Assembly: GCF_001571085.1 (NCBI RefSeq)
Contig: NZ_BCTC01000006.1
Coordinates: 1-64,000, forward strand
Direction: 5' to 3'
DNA from: Azohydromonas lata NBRC 102462
GTDB taxonomy: Bacteria; Pseudomonadota; Gammaproteobacteria; Burkholderiales; Burkholderiaceae_C
Length of the DNA stretch: 64,000 nt
The notes beneath the pieces are model-generated. The model saw nothing but the letters and a program-made list of their open reading frames with translations, had not been told where the DNA came from and did not search any database. The number at the start of each line of letters is the position of its first letter. Positions within the stretch are counted from its first letter, which is position 1. Below, piece by piece: positions 20,468 to 29,342 of this stretch. The position numbers and the translations under genes are program-made.

Positions 20468-20502
20468 GTGCGGGCGTATCGCCATGGTAGGTATGCCCGC
20501 AC
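20468..20502. promoter_or_regulatory. Inverted repeat between two divergent small genes
   Basis: An 11-base arm (GTGCGGGCGTA, 20468-20478) pairs with TATGCCCGCAC (20492-20502) with one mismatch, across a 13-base spacer. It lies between divergent small hypothetical genes and could be an operator or an RNA hairpin. There is no T-run to suggest termination. Confidence 0.35.
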
Positions 20503-20581
20503 GTGCCGGCGTTTCGGTTTCCACGACCGTGAAAACCCTGCGTGGCGGCTGTGTCGAGGCTGGCGCTGTACCGTCGCCGCC

Positions 20582-20860
20582 ATGGTGACCTCCAAGCTTC
20601 CCGTGGCGTTGCCCGCGCACTGGTTTGCCGAGGACGACTGGCGCGGCACCCTCATCCATGCCGTGGACGGCAGGGGCCACGTCGTGGCCTCGGTGACGGT
20701 CAATGAAGACGTGCGCGGCTACCTGTTGGGCGTGCAGCCCGTCCCCGCCTTCCATGGGCGCGCGCAACGCTACATGCGCCGCGGCTGGCGTCCGCGCCTG
20801 TACCGGGACGCGTTGGCGGCACTGATGGCGGCTTGGCAGAGCTTGCGGCCCAAGGCCTAG
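20582..20860 (+). CDS. Small hypothetical protein
   Basis: A 92-residue soluble protein starts at the ATG at 20582. Notable stretches are LPAHWFAEDDWRGTLIHAVD, an apparent beta-rich middle, and a basic aromatic segment RYMRRGWRPRLYRDALAALM. No signal peptide or membrane segment is seen, and I do not recognise the family. It faces the glutathione reductase gene tail to tail, with only five bases between the stops. Its coding-like composition and lack of overlap with another gene support it as real. Confidence 0.55.
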   Translation: MVTSKLPVALPAHWFAEDDWRGTLIHAVDGRGHVVASVTVNEDVRGYLLGVQPVPAFHGRAQRYMRRGWRPRLYRDALAALMAAWQSLRPKA

Positions 20861-20865
20861 CCGCT

Positions 20866-22281
20866 TCAGCTTGGCGCGGTACCGGCAGGCCCCTGGGGCG
20901 GCTTGCCATGGCGGCGGGTGGGCTCGCGCATCAGCACGAATTCCTCGGCGGCCGTCGGGTGCACGGCAAGCGTGCGGTCGAAGTCGCGCTTGGTGGCGCC
21001 GCAGGTCATGGCCACGGCCAGGCTCTGCACGATCTCCGGCGCGTCGGTGCCGATCATGTGGATGCCCAGGACCACGTCGCTCAAGCCGTCCACCACCAGC
21101 TTCATGTAGCTGCGGGCCTGGCTGCCCACGAAGGCGGTGCGCATCGGCCGGAAGTCGGATTCGTACACGTCCACCGGGCCCAGGCGGGCCGCATCGGTCT
21201 CCGTCAGGCCCACCGTCGCGATGGGGGGCTCGGTGAACACCGCACTAGCCACCGTGCGGTGGTCCACGCGCACGGCGTGGTGGGCGAACTCGCTGTCGGC
21301 GAAGGCCCGCCCTTCGGCAATGGCCACGGGCGTGAGATTGACGCGGTTGGTGACGTCGCCTATGGCCCAAATGCCTTGGACCGTGGTGCGGCTGTCGATG
21401 TCCACGGTGATGGCGCCGCGTGCGTCGATGTCCACGCCCGCTTGCTCCAGGCCCAGGCCCGCCGTGTTGGGCCGCCGGCCCGTGGCGTTGAGAACCGCCT
21501 GCGCACCAAGCACCGAGCCGTCGGCCCGCTGCAGCTCGAAGCGCTCGCCGGTGTGCGTCAGCGCATGCAAGCCCACGCCGCCCGCGAGCGTGATGCCGCG
21601 CTCCGTCAGCGCGTGCGCCAGGCGCTTGCGCAGATCGTGGTCAAACCCCCGCAGCGGAAGCGCGTCGCGGAAGGCCAGCGTGACCTGAGCGCCCAGCGCC
21701 GCCAGGATGCTGGCGAACTCGACGGCGATGTAGCCGCCGCCCACCACCAGCAGCGTGGACGGCACCTCCCGCAGGTCGAGCACCTCGTTGGAGGTCATGG
21801 CCAAGTCCAGCCCCGGCAAGGCGTCCTGGGCGGGCGAGCCGCCCGTGGCGATGAGCACGCGTTCACTGCGCAGCGTGCGCCCCGCGACCTCGACCTGCCC
21901 GGGGCCCAGCAACCGTGCGCGGCCGTTCACGAGATCGACGCCCGCATCGGCCAGCATCCCTCGGTAGAGGCCTTCGAGCCGCGTGATCTCGCGCGCCTTG
22001 GCGTCGGCCCAGCGCTCCATTTCGAAGCGGCCCGCCACGCCCACCCAGCCATAGCCGGCCGCTTCGCGCAGCAGCTGGCCATGGCTTGCGGCGTACATCA
22101 TGAGCTTCTTGGGCACGCAGCCGCGGATCACGCAGGTGCCGCCCACGCGGTCAGCCTCGGCGATGAGCACGCGCGCGCCGTGCGCGGCAGCGCGGCGCGA
22201 TGCGGCCACGCCGCCGGAACCCGCGCCGATGACGATCAGGTCGTAGGCCGCGATGGGGCCGAGCTCTTTGCCGTTGTCCAT
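20866..22281 (-). CDS. gor: Glutathione-disulfide reductase
   Basis: This FAD enzyme reduces glutathione disulfide with NADPH in the cytoplasm. It has 471 residues. The N-terminal FAD motif is VIGAGSGGVAASRRA, the redox-active disulfide is in GGTCVIRGCVPKK (Cys-x4-Cys), the NADPH-binding motif is VVGGGYIAVEFASILAALG, and the C-terminal catalytic block is HPTAAEEFVLM. I start at the ATG at 22281 because the longer open frame adds an unrelated leader. It has no evident operon partners. The upstream gap 22282-22536 shows no gene. Confidence 0.93.
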   Translation of the reverse strand: MDNGKELGPIAAYDLIVIGAGSGGVAASRRAAAHGARVLIAEADRVGGTCVIRGCVPKKLMMYAASHGQLLREAAGYGWVGVAGRFEMERWADAKAREITRLEGLYRGMLADAGVDLVNGRARLLGPGQVEVAGRTLRSERVLIATGGSPAQDALPGLDLAMTSNEVLDLREVPSTLLVVGGGYIAVEFASILAALGAQVTLAFRDALPLRGFDHDLRKRLAHALTERGITLAGGVGLHALTHTGERFELQRADGSVLGAQAVLNATGRRPNTAGLGLEQAGVDIDARGAITVDIDSRTTVQGIWAIGDVTNRVNLTPVAIAEGRAFADSEFAHHAVRVDHRTVASAVFTEPPIATVGLTETDAARLGPVDVYESDFRPMRTAFVGSQARSYMKLVVDGLSDVVLGIHMIGTDAPEIVQSLAVAMTCGATKRDFDRTLAVHPTAAEEFVLMREPTRRHGKPPQGPAGTAPS

Positions 22282-22536
22282 GTCCACCGCCCCCTGGCCA
22301 TCACGGTCAGTTGATCTGGCGGGCAGTGTATAGAGCCGGTGGCGGCAGGCCACGGCTCATGCCCGGCACCTCGCGCCGGCCCTCGGTATGACGGCAATCA
22401 ATTTCACATAAACCTTATTGACACACGCTGGCAATGCTTTGAGCCTTGGTGCCGTCCCAGCGGTCCTGTTCATGGTTGCGCCGTCTACAAAAATGCACAT
22501 ACCCCGGCAGGGCGCGCTTGCCTGAGGCCAATTCCC

Positions 22537-23013
22537 TCAGACACGAGGGTCGTAAAGGAACCGGCGCACCTTCTCGGGCAGAAGCTGCCGTGCATCCGGA
22601 TGCGCCGGGTTGATCAGCACGTTGTCCTCTTCTTCGATGATGACTGAGGGCACCACCAGCAGTACCGAAGCACCCACGGCCAGCCAGGCCGAGCCGATGC
22701 TGCGTGACACCAGGCCTTCCGGGATGGCGTTCCAGCCTACAGGCAATGGCCGCGGCACTTGCGCGCGGGCAGCCCACACGTTGTCGGGGACGTCGATGCG
22801 CACGAGGCATCGGTTGAAAGGCAGCTGTGTGCCGCCTCGGCCCAGATGCGCGCGCGTTTCCCAGGCCGCAAGGGCGATGGTGGTTGACGCATAGGTGACA
22901 TGCTCGCCGGGGCCATTCCAGCGGCCACCCTTGTGGGCCGCACCCTTGCCTGCCATGTCATCGGCCGTCCAGGAAGGTGTGTCGGCTGCGATGCGCCAGA
23001 GGGACACCGTCAT
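22537..23013 (-). CDS. RES-domain toxin
   Basis: This 158-residue RES-domain protein is of the ParT/MbcT type, toxins that degrade or modify NAD or ADP-ribosylate targets. Visible family features are GKGAAHKGGRWNGPG with its conserved Arg (about residue 31), then VTYASTTIALAAWETRAHL with the conserved Tyr and Glu. The ATG overlaps the stop of the upstream antitoxin gene, the usual antitoxin-first arrangement. The toxin looks complete. Confidence 0.88.
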   Translation of the reverse strand: MTVSLWRIAADTPSWTADDMAGKGAAHKGGRWNGPGEHVTYASTTIALAAWETRAHLGRGGTQLPFNRCLVRIDVPDNVWAARAQVPRPLPVGWNAIPEGLVSRSIGSAWLAVGASVLLVVPSVIIEEEDNVLINPAHPDARQLLPEKVRRFLYDPRV

Positions 23014-23603
23014 GCGGGCAGGCCGCCGCGCATGCGGTCAAGCAGCTCCTCGATGGCGCGCTGGCCTTCCGGATTGCGCAGCATCTGCGCCGGCGTCTTG
23101 CCGCCGAACTCGGCCAAGGGCTCGCGCATCCAGTCCCTGACCCAGGCATCGAGGTCGAAGTCCGCCAACTGCGCCGGGTCGCCGCTTTCCTGCAGCAGCC
23201 GCTGCAGCCGCGCCACGATGCGCAGGAAACCCATGACGCGATGGCCGGCCACTTCGGGCAGCGGCTCACTGGCTTCGTGCTTGCGTCGGAAGGTGGTCTC
23301 GGAAACGCCAATGAGCGCCATCACTGACTCGTTCGTGCCGCCGAAGGCACCGGCAATGACCGAGACCACCGCGGTCGGCACACCTTCCTCCACGGCGTCG
23401 TAGAGGTCTACCGGCGGGCAGTCGGTGACCAGGCCCAGCAGTTCATGGAACACGGCCCGCGAGTTACGGGCGCCGCTGCGCCCGAGCACGCCCCACAGCC
23501 GCGCACCGGCATCCTGCCGTGGCGTCCGGCTGCGCACGCCCGCCGCGACAACCGGAGGTGTCACGGGGGACTGGGGCTTCTTGGTGCGGGCGATGGCCGT
23601 CAT
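23010..23603 (-). CDS. Xre/MbcA/ParS-type antitoxin of the RES toxin
   Basis: This 197-residue protein has a central helix-turn-helix-like part (SVMALIGVSETTFRRKHEAS) and a C-terminal MbcA/ParS toxin-binding segment (FGGKTPAQMLRNPEGQRAIEELLDRM). In this family the C-terminal domain covers the toxin active site and the N-terminal part binds the promoter. I start at the ATG at 23603; the longer open frame adds an unlike leader. It overlaps the toxin start by four bases. Two CCAAxTGG boxes upstream (about 23613-23643) may be its operator, but this is weak. Confidence 0.85.
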   Translation of the reverse strand: MTAIARTKKPQSPVTPPVVAAGVRSRTPRQDAGARLWGVLGRSGARNSRAVFHELLGLVTDCPPVDLYDAVEEGVPTAVVSVIAGAFGGTNESVMALIGVSETTFRRKHEASEPLPEVAGHRVMGFLRIVARLQRLLQESGDPAQLADFDLDAWVRDWMREPLAEFGGKTPAQMLRNPEGQRAIEELLDRMRGGLPA

Positions 23604-23739
23604 GTCCAATACTCCATTTGGCGGAAAGATTACCACCACTTGGAGGAAGCACGTTTTTTGCCGGCAGCCGTGCCAAGTCGTTGAGGTGCTTGGCGGCATC
23701 TGGTGGGCTCAAAAATCAGGCAGGCGAACGCGCAAGGCA

Positions 23740-24681
23740 TCACTGCCGCGCACTGGCCCGCTGAAGCAGCCGAACTCCGGTTCGGTCCCGCTGAACGACG
23801 GTACGTTCGATCAACGTCTGGTCCGCCTTGCTCAGGGCAATCTCGATCTCGAAATACCGGCTGCCGACGCCGTGCAACGAGGCACTGATCTGCGGCACCG
23901 GCCCACTGCCCTGGGGAGCAGACAGGCTGGTACTGACCGTCTCCAGCGACCTGAAGGGCGTGCCGGACCGCAACTGGATCAGCTTGTGCTCGGAAGCCTG
24001 GTTCAGGTTCGGAATGGCCGCATAGAGAACCTCTGGCGACGCGGTGTTGAGATTGACGGTCGTGCGCATGGGCAACCAGGCGATGTAGGGCGCCAGCCGC
24101 TCGAGCGTGGAAGCGCTCAAGCCCAGCCGCCGCAGATCGTCCGGCCGCACGGGCCGCAACGCCGCGGCGGCATCATTGCCGGGGGCCGCCGAGCTCATGC
24201 TGGCCTGCAGCCCCGCCTTCAGGCGCGTGAGCTCGGCCAGTGGCAGATCGAGCCGTTCGAACAGCCGGGTGAAGGCGGCCCAGCCCGCGTCGGACACTTC
24301 GCCGTAACGCGCCAGGTCACCCACGTTCAGCCGTCCCTGCAGGTCGGTGATGCGTCGGCTCAGATGCAGGCCCTCGCCTTCGGAGGCGAAGCCCAGCGCG
24401 CCCATCGACGACAGACGGGTGTCCGGCAGCGGCGCCGCCCACGGCTCGGCCAGGTGATCCGCCTCGCGGGCGTCGTCGTTCAACACGGCAAGGCCCCCAT
24501 CCAGGGCCGCGTTCAAAATCCACTGGCTGCGCTGGCGCTCCAGGTCGGCGGCGCCCACCTCCATGTCGCGCCACTGCAGCCAGTAGGCGGAGGTCGCCAG
24601 CGTCGTGACCAGCGCCACCACGAGCAGCGCCAGGATCAAGGCCGCCCCCCGGCTGCGCGAGCCGGGCGCCCGCGCCCGCAT
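23740..24681 (-). CDS. gspK: GspK, minor pseudopilin of a type II secretion system
   Basis: GspK caps the type II pseudopilus with GspI and GspJ. The 313-residue chain begins with a basic leader cut after Gly (SRSRG/AALILALLVVALV) and lacks the Glu at mature position 5, as GspK proteins do. The long globular part has the GspK features RLNVGDLARYG and NLNTASPEVLYAAIP. The start overlaps the stop of the TonB gene (ATGA). This is odd, because the other gsp genes (33112-42233) lie on the opposite strand 8 kb away. Confidence 0.9.
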   Translation of the reverse strand: MRARAPGSRSRGAALILALLVVALVTTLATSAYWLQWRDMEVGAADLERQRSQWILNAALDGGLAVLNDDAREADHLAEPWAAPLPDTRLSSMGALGFASEGEGLHLSRRITDLQGRLNVGDLARYGEVSDAGWAAFTRLFERLDLPLAELTRLKAGLQASMSSAAPGNDAAAALRPVRPDDLRRLGLSASTLERLAPYIAWLPMRTTVNLNTASPEVLYAAIPNLNQASEHKLIQLRSGTPFRSLETVSTSLSAPQGSGPVPQISASLHGVGSRYFEIEIALSKADQTLIERTVVQRDRTGVRLLQRASARQ

Positions 24682-25556
24682 CACGGCTCCTGCGCGAAGG
24701 ACAGCGTGAGCACCACCGCCATCTGCCGCGGCGGCGCCTCCAGCGGCACGCTCGCCCGCACGGCGTGCAGGGCGGCCTCGTCCAGCGCGCCATGGCCGCT
24801 GCTGCGCTGGATGCCCAGCGAGCCGGGCAGCACCTCCCCGGCGCTGGTGATGACGAAGCGGACGATGGGCGCGCCAGTCGCGCCCTCCGCCCGCGCCTGC
24901 GCCGGATAGGCCAGCCGGCGCTGGATCGCCTTCTTCAAGCCGGCCAGGTACTGGCGGATCAGGTCGGCGGAGGCCTCGCGCATCGGCACCGCCTGCTGCA
25001 GGCGCTGTTCCTCGCCCCCCAGGGCTGAAGACGGGGTGCCCGTGGCCGCCGGCATGGCGGCAGGCGCCGGTTCCCCCGCGGTTGGCGGCGCAACCGGCTC
25101 GCGCGCGGGCTCGCTCACCTGCACCGGGCTCGGCGCGGCGGATGCCGTTTCGCTGCGCAAGCGCTTCTCGTGCCGCTCCTTTGGCGCTTCGGGGCGGGCC
25201 GGCACGGGCGCGCGCGGCTGCGGCGCCTGGGCCGAAGGGGGCGCCGCGTCGGCCGCGGCACGGCCCTCGTCCCGGCCCAGCTGCTGCTGCTCCACCTGCC
25301 GATGGCTCACCATCCCGAACAGCTCGACCGCCAGCGGGCTCTCCCGCCGCACGGGCTGCGGCTTGAAGCTCTCGAACGCCAGCCACGCCAGGGCCAGCAG
25401 GGCATGCAGCAGCAGCGAGAAGGCCAGGCCCCGGACGTCATGGGCACGCCCAGTCTGCGCGGCCTGCGCCGGGGCCCGCTCGGCCGGCGCGGGAAGGCGG
25501 GCGCCCGGCCGCGCGGCCGGCCTCGCCAACGCGCCGGTGGCAAGGAGGGCGCTCAC
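24681..25556 (-). CDS. TonB-family energy transducer
   Basis: This 291-residue protein has a cytoplasmic N-terminus, one membrane helix (about residues 43-62) with the SLLLHALLALAW motif whose His is typical of TonB, a Pro/Ala-rich periplasmic spacer, and a C-terminal TonB domain (RRLAYPAQARAEGATGAPIV). It would couple the proton-motive force through ExbB-ExbD to an outer-membrane partner. The GTG start overlaps the exbD stop and its own stop overlaps gspK, so it is translationally coupled on both sides. Its partner here is unknown. The window has no TonB-dependent receptor. Confidence 0.88.
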   Translation of the reverse strand: MSALLATGALARPAARPGARLPAPAERAPAQAAQTGRAHDVRGLAFSLLLHALLALAWLAFESFKPQPVRRESPLAVELFGMVSHRQVEQQQLGRDEGRAAADAAPPSAQAPQPRAPVPARPEAPKERHEKRLRSETASAAPSPVQVSEPAREPVAPPTAGEPAPAAMPAATGTPSSALGGEEQRLQQAVPMREASADLIRQYLAGLKKAIQRRLAYPAQARAEGATGAPIVRFVITSAGEVLPGSLGIQRSSGHGALDEAALHAVRASVPLEAPPRQMAVVLTLSFAQEP

Positions 25557-25942
25557 GGTCTCGTGCTCTGCGTCTGCACCGCGACCCTGGAGATGCCCAG
25601 CTGCTTGAGCGCATCGGCCACGTCCACGAAGCGCTGCAACTGCACCGTGCGGTCCGCGCGCAGCAGGAAGGGCGTGGCCTTGTCCATAGGCGCCAGTTGC
25701 TCCTTGAGCGCCTCGACGCTCAGCGGCCGGCCTTCGAAGTGCGCCGTGCCGGCCGCATCGATGTCGATGGTCCGCGTCTCGCGCGGGTCGCGTTCGCTGC
25801 GCTGCGCGCTGGCCTGCGGCAGGTGCACCGGGATGCGCCCGCTGGCGATGAAGCTGGAGGTCGTCAGCACGATCACCAGCAGCACCAGCATGATGTCGAT
25901 GAACGGCACCATGTTCATGTGCTCGAACGGCCGCTCATCCAT
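25553..25942 (-). CDS. ExbD-like proton channel subunit
   Basis: This 129-residue protein has a short cytoplasmic N-terminus, one membrane helix with the conserved Asp in [15 protein letters not shown], and a periplasmic domain. The Asp is the proton-carrying residue in ExbD/TolR. It overlaps exbB upstream by eight bases and tonB downstream by four. It energises the TonB protein at 24681. Confidence 0.92.
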   Translation of the reverse strand: MDERPFEHMNMVPFIDIMLVLLVIVLTTSSFIASGRIPVHLPQASAQRSERDPRETRTIDIDAAGTAHFEGRPLSVEALKEQLAPMDKATPFLLRADRTVQLQRFVDVADALKQLGISRVAVQTQSTRP

Positions 25943-26375
25943 GCGCGATCTCCCACTGCAGCATGAGCACCTTGGCCCGGCGCAGCAGCGTGTTGTAGAA
26001 GGCCACCGCCACCAGCGCCACCACCAGGCCCGCCGCGGTGGCCTTCAGCGCCAGGGCCAGCCCCAGCATGATCTGCGACGGGTCCATCGCCCCGCCGTGC
26101 CCCATGCGGTAGAAGGTCAGCATGATCCCGAACACCGTGCCCAGCAGCCCCAGGTAGGGCGCGTTGCTCGCCACCGAGGCGATCACGAACAGCCGCCGGG
26201 TCAGCGCCAGCTCCAGGGACTTGATGTCGGGCATGCGCTGGGCCTCGACCCGGCGGAAGTACAGCGTGCGCTCGATGCCGATGGCCACCACCAGCACGCT
26301 CAGCAGCATCAGCACGCCGATCACCCCGTAGTCGATGGCGCCGCCCAGCCAGTCCATGTTCTTCGCGTTTTCCAT
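25935..26375 (-). CDS. ExbB/TolQ/MotA-like proton channel subunit
   Basis: This 146-residue protein is short for ExbB (usually 200 or more) but has the expected helices: one near residues 15-35 and a pair in the second half with [19 protein letters not shown] and [21 protein letters not shown]. The start ATG at 26375 lies 16 bases after the stop of the tpsB gene. It belongs to the tpsB-exbB-exbD-tonB-gspK run. Confidence 0.92.
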   Translation of the reverse strand: MENAKNMDWLGGAIDYGVIGVLMLLSVLVVAIGIERTLYFRRVEAQRMPDIKSLELALTRRLFVIASVASNAPYLGLLGTVFGIMLTFYRMGHGGAMDPSQIMLGLALALKATAAGLVVALVAVAFYNTLLRRAKVLMLQWEIAHG

Positions 26376-26391
26376 GCCGTGCTCCCGTGGT

Positions 26392-28083
26392 TCAGAAACT
26401 CAGGCCTGCCTGCAGCAGCACCCGGGTGCGGCCGTGGTCCCGGGCGCTGTCCGGCTGCGCGCCCACCGCATGGGCCACTTGCAGCGAGCCGGACAGCGAC
26501 CGGTGCTGCAGGTGGTAGCCCAGGCCCACGTCCGACAGCCGCGCGCCCGCGGCGCTGCTGTAGCCGCCGTGCTGCAGGTACACCCGGCCCAGGTCGCCGA
26601 ACACGCCCAGCGCATGCGAGAAGCCCTCGGCCAGGCCCGCCGCCGGCAGCGCGTAGCGCAATTGCGCGCTCAGCAGATAGCCGTTGTCGCCGCTGACCGT
26701 CTCCCTGTAGGCGCGCACGCCCTCGGGGCCGGCGATGTTCATCTGCTCGCTCGGGTCGAGGTTGCGGTCCAGGGATTTCTGGACGCTCGCGCCGGCCCGC
26801 AGGCTCCAGGCCGGAGCCAGCTCCAGCTGGGCCGTCGCGGCCAGCTTCAGGTAGGCGTAGCGGCCCGCCGTGTTCGCGCCGCCGCGGTTGAGCGCCTCCT
26901 GTGCCGGGTCGTCGAAATCGAGCTGGCCGATGACCAGCGAGCCGCTGGCCGTGGTTTGGCCCGGCAGCCCGGCCAGGCCGCGCCAGTCCTCGTGGCGCAG
27001 GCCGAGGGTGCCGGCGGTGGCCCGCTTGCGGACCGACGAGTTCTCCGCGCCGATGTCGTCGCGCAGCCGCCTAGCGGCCAGCCCCAGGCCCAGGTGCAGG
27101 TTGCGCTCGCGGCTGCGCAGCAGCGGGTAGCTCAGCGCGGCCTCCAGGGAGCGTGCGTTGCCCTGCGCCGCCAGGTCGGCATACGCGCCGCCGAGCTCGT
27201 AGGTGGTCTTCGACCAGGCCAGCTCGCCGCGCAGGCCGTTGGCGGCCAATGCGGCGGCGTAGGCCAGCCGGCCGTTGTCCAGCCGGCCGCCTTCGGCCGC
27301 CATGCCGCTGAGCGTGAGCTTGTCGGCCTGGCCCAGGGGTGAATTCAGCTCCACGCCGCCGTTGAGCCGGTTCTTGCCGGTGTAGGCCGAGCCCAGGTTG
27401 TCCACGACCAGCCAGCCGCCCCAGCGCGCGCCGGCTGGCACGTCCAGCAGGAAGTCGGTGCTGCCCGGCGCCTGGCCCGCGGCGACGGTCAGCCGCGGCA
27501 ACTGCGCCCCCGGCATGTCGGAGATGGTGAGCATCGCGCGCTCCAGCGCCGCCCGGCTCACCGCGGCCTGCCCGGCCGCCAGCGACGCCGCCACGCCCTC
27601 CAGCAGCCTGTCACCCACCAGCGAGGCGTTGCGAAGCGTGAAGCGGCCGCACCGGCCCACCTGCACGCGGATCAGCAGCGTGCCGGCGCTGGCGTCCTGG
27701 CGCGGCACGTAGGCCCGCGCCACCAGCCAGCCCCGGCTGCGGTAGAGCGCAGTGACCTGGGCCGCCACCTCGTTGATGCGAGCCATGCTCAGCGTCTGGC
27801 CCCGGTAGGGCGCCACCACGGCCTGCAGCTCAGCCTCGGGCACCTCCTCGGTCCCTTCGAACCTGAATTCGCGCACCGACAGCGTCTGCCCGTCGGCCAG
27901 CGACAGCGGCGGCGCGGGCCGGGTCTCGGGGCGCAGCGGCTGCGCCTGGCGCAGCGCGTCGCCGGCACCGAAAGGCACGGGCGGGGATGGCGCCGCCGTC
28001 TGTGCCCAGGCGCCTGCACAGGCCAGGTGAGCCGCCATCGCGATGAGGGTGGGCAGAAGGTTCCGGGGGCGGGTACGGCGCAT
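26392..28083 (-). CDS. TpsB two-partner secretion outer-membrane transporter (ShlB/FhaC family)
   Basis: This 563-residue Omp85-type transporter has a signal peptide (about 28 residues, cut near AWA/Q), a first POTRA domain ([20 protein letters not shown]), a second POTRA-like region, and a 16-strand barrel. The barrel contains FhaC-family features ([19 protein letters not shown]) and ends in Phe (LQAGLSF). The ATG at 28083 is chosen because it opens the signal peptide. It should export the TpsA protein encoded at 29343. It heads a run with exbB, exbD, tonB and gspK. Confidence 0.9.
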   Translation of the reverse strand: MRRTRPRNLLPTLIAMAAHLACAGAWAQTAAPSPPVPFGAGDALRQAQPLRPETRPAPPLSLADGQTLSVREFRFEGTEEVPEAELQAVVAPYRGQTLSMARINEVAAQVTALYRSRGWLVARAYVPRQDASAGTLLIRVQVGRCGRFTLRNASLVGDRLLEGVAASLAAGQAAVSRAALERAMLTISDMPGAQLPRLTVAAGQAPGSTDFLLDVPAGARWGGWLVVDNLGSAYTGKNRLNGGVELNSPLGQADKLTLSGMAAEGGRLDNGRLAYAAALAANGLRGELAWSKTTYELGGAYADLAAQGNARSLEAALSYPLLRSRERNLHLGLGLAARRLRDDIGAENSSVRKRATAGTLGLRHEDWRGLAGLPGQTTASGSLVIGQLDFDDPAQEALNRGGANTAGRYAYLKLAATAQLELAPAWSLRAGASVQKSLDRNLDPSEQMNIAGPEGVRAYRETVSGDNGYLLSAQLRYALPAAGLAEGFSHALGVFGDLGRVYLQHGGYSSAAGARLSDVGLGYHLQHRSLSGSLQVAHAVGAQPDSARDHGRTRVLLQAGLSF

Positions 28084-28217
28084 GGTGGAGAGTTGGTTTT
28101 GTTTTGAATTCGCCCGCAGCAGGGAAAATGCCGCAATCGGGCGTTCCGTGAGCGAGGAATCGGGAATGAGCCTGCGCCGAGATTCACTGCGGCCGGGCAG
28201 AAAAAGAAGGAATATTG

Positions 28218-28245
28218 CTTCCCCTCTGAAAATGCCAAGGGGAAG
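28218..28245 (-). terminator. Hairpin between the ModA-like gene and tpsB, possible attenuator
   Basis: CTTCCCCT (28218-28225) pairs with AGGGGAAG (28238-28245) around a 12-base loop. On the reverse strand a T-run (TTCTTTTT) follows about ten bases later. It could limit read-through from the binding-protein gene into the tpsB run. The distance to the T-run makes this uncertain. Confidence 0.4.
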
Positions 28246-28264
28246 ACGGCTCATGCCAGGGGCG

Positions 28265-29233
28265 TCAGATTTGCTTGTAGCAGCGGCTGATCAGGAATTC
28301 ATTCCAGTCGGAAATCCCGTCCGAATCGGCATCGGCGGATTTCTTGGTGTTCATGAAGCCGACCATGCTGGCGCTGTAGGCGTTCTGCGTGGAGTTGGTG
28401 GAATTGATCAGAATACCCTTTTGCGTGGTCTGGTAGTCAGGAAACTCGATGTAGTAGGAGCTCGAAATGGAGTCCGAACACATCTGTGCCTTGGAGACGA
28501 ATCCCGCCTTGATATTGTTGCTGGCGTACTGGATGGCCTGCTGGGTGTAGTCGATATTGCTGTAGGTGCAGGTCCAGGACGGCGAGCAATTCGAGGTGTA
28601 GCTTGTGCCCAGGTCGGTCGTGGATCCGGACTGGCCCATGTCCACCAAAATGTCATCGGCGGCCACCCCATAAGGCGCCAGGGTGGGGTTGCCGATAGCC
28701 AGTTTCGTCACGTAGGTCTGGTTGACCTTGACCGGGTTGGCATATCCGCTCGCGGTGGCGCCAGGACTCGCGGTCTGCACCAGGTTGGCCTTGGCGACCT
28801 TCTGGCTGTAGAGCACCGGAATACCGTAGGCATAAAGGAAGGCGCTCGCACCGGTCTGCTTAAAGGTCGAACCGGTCGGGTCCGTGTCGAAGTAGGCCGG
28901 CGTATCGGCATCGGCCGCGAGCAGCAGGCTGTATTTCTTGGAGCCCACGGCCGCCGGCATGGACGCGGTGCCGTTGATCTGCTTTTTCAGGTTGCCGGTC
29001 GAATCGGCGCAGACCTGGACCGCCGTGGCCGTGGTGCCGGAATTGGACAGGAAATCCTGGGCAAAGGCCTGGGCCGGCTCATAGAAATTCGAAGCCACGG
29101 CAATTACGAAGGAGGCCGAGGTCGCGCTGCTGGGGACATAGGTGCACGTCGTGGCGGCTCCTGCATGGGAAGCGACGACGGCCAATGCCACCGGGGCGAG
29201 CACCGAAATGGCTTGACGGATACCAAACTTCAT
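28265..29233 (-). CDS. ModA-like periplasmic/secreted binding protein with EF-hand-like C-terminus
   Basis: This 322-residue protein has a clear signal peptide (cut near AGA/A). The mature part resembles molybdate/phosphate-type binding proteins: a FVIAVASNFYEPAQAF opening, a substrate segment LLLAADADTPAYF, then KLAIGNPTLAPYG, which parallels the ModA GRLAVGDP block. The last 25 residues contain a DxDxDG-type loop, DADSDGISDWNEF, a candidate calcium site not expected in ModA. It has four to six Cys. It lies between tpsA and tpsB with no permease or ATPase nearby, so it is unlikely to serve an ordinary ABC importer. It may be a secreted substrate or cell-surface sensor of this locus. Confidence 0.75.
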   Translation of the reverse strand: MKFGIRQAISVLAPVALAVVASHAGAATTCTYVPSSATSASFVIAVASNFYEPAQAFAQDFLSNSGTTATAVQVCADSTGNLKKQINGTASMPAAVGSKKYSLLLAADADTPAYFDTDPTGSTFKQTGASAFLYAYGIPVLYSQKVAKANLVQTASPGATASGYANPVKVNQTYVTKLAIGNPTLAPYGVAADDILVDMGQSGSTTDLGTSYTSNCSPSWTCTYSNIDYTQQAIQYASNNIKAGFVSKAQMCSDSISSSYYIEFPDYQTTQKGILINSTNSTQNAYSASMVGFMNTKKSADADSDGISDWNEFLISRCYKQI

Positions 29234-29295
29234 TTCACACCTTGCTTGAGTTTAAATGGCAGCGTTCCCGATGACGGCAGTAGGCTGCGAGAACC

Positions 29296-29341
29296 AAAAC
29301 CCCTCCCAACTGGCAGAAGCTCCGCATCCTGGCTGGGGAGG
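29296..29341 (-). terminator. Probable terminator after tpsA
   Basis: On the reverse strand, immediately after the tpsA stop, ACCTCCCCAG pairs imperfectly with a TTGGGAGG-containing arm and is followed by GGTTTTGG. The stem is strong but has mismatches, and the T-run is short. It would separate tpsA from the ModA-like gene. Confidence 0.5.
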
Positions 29342-29342
29342 T

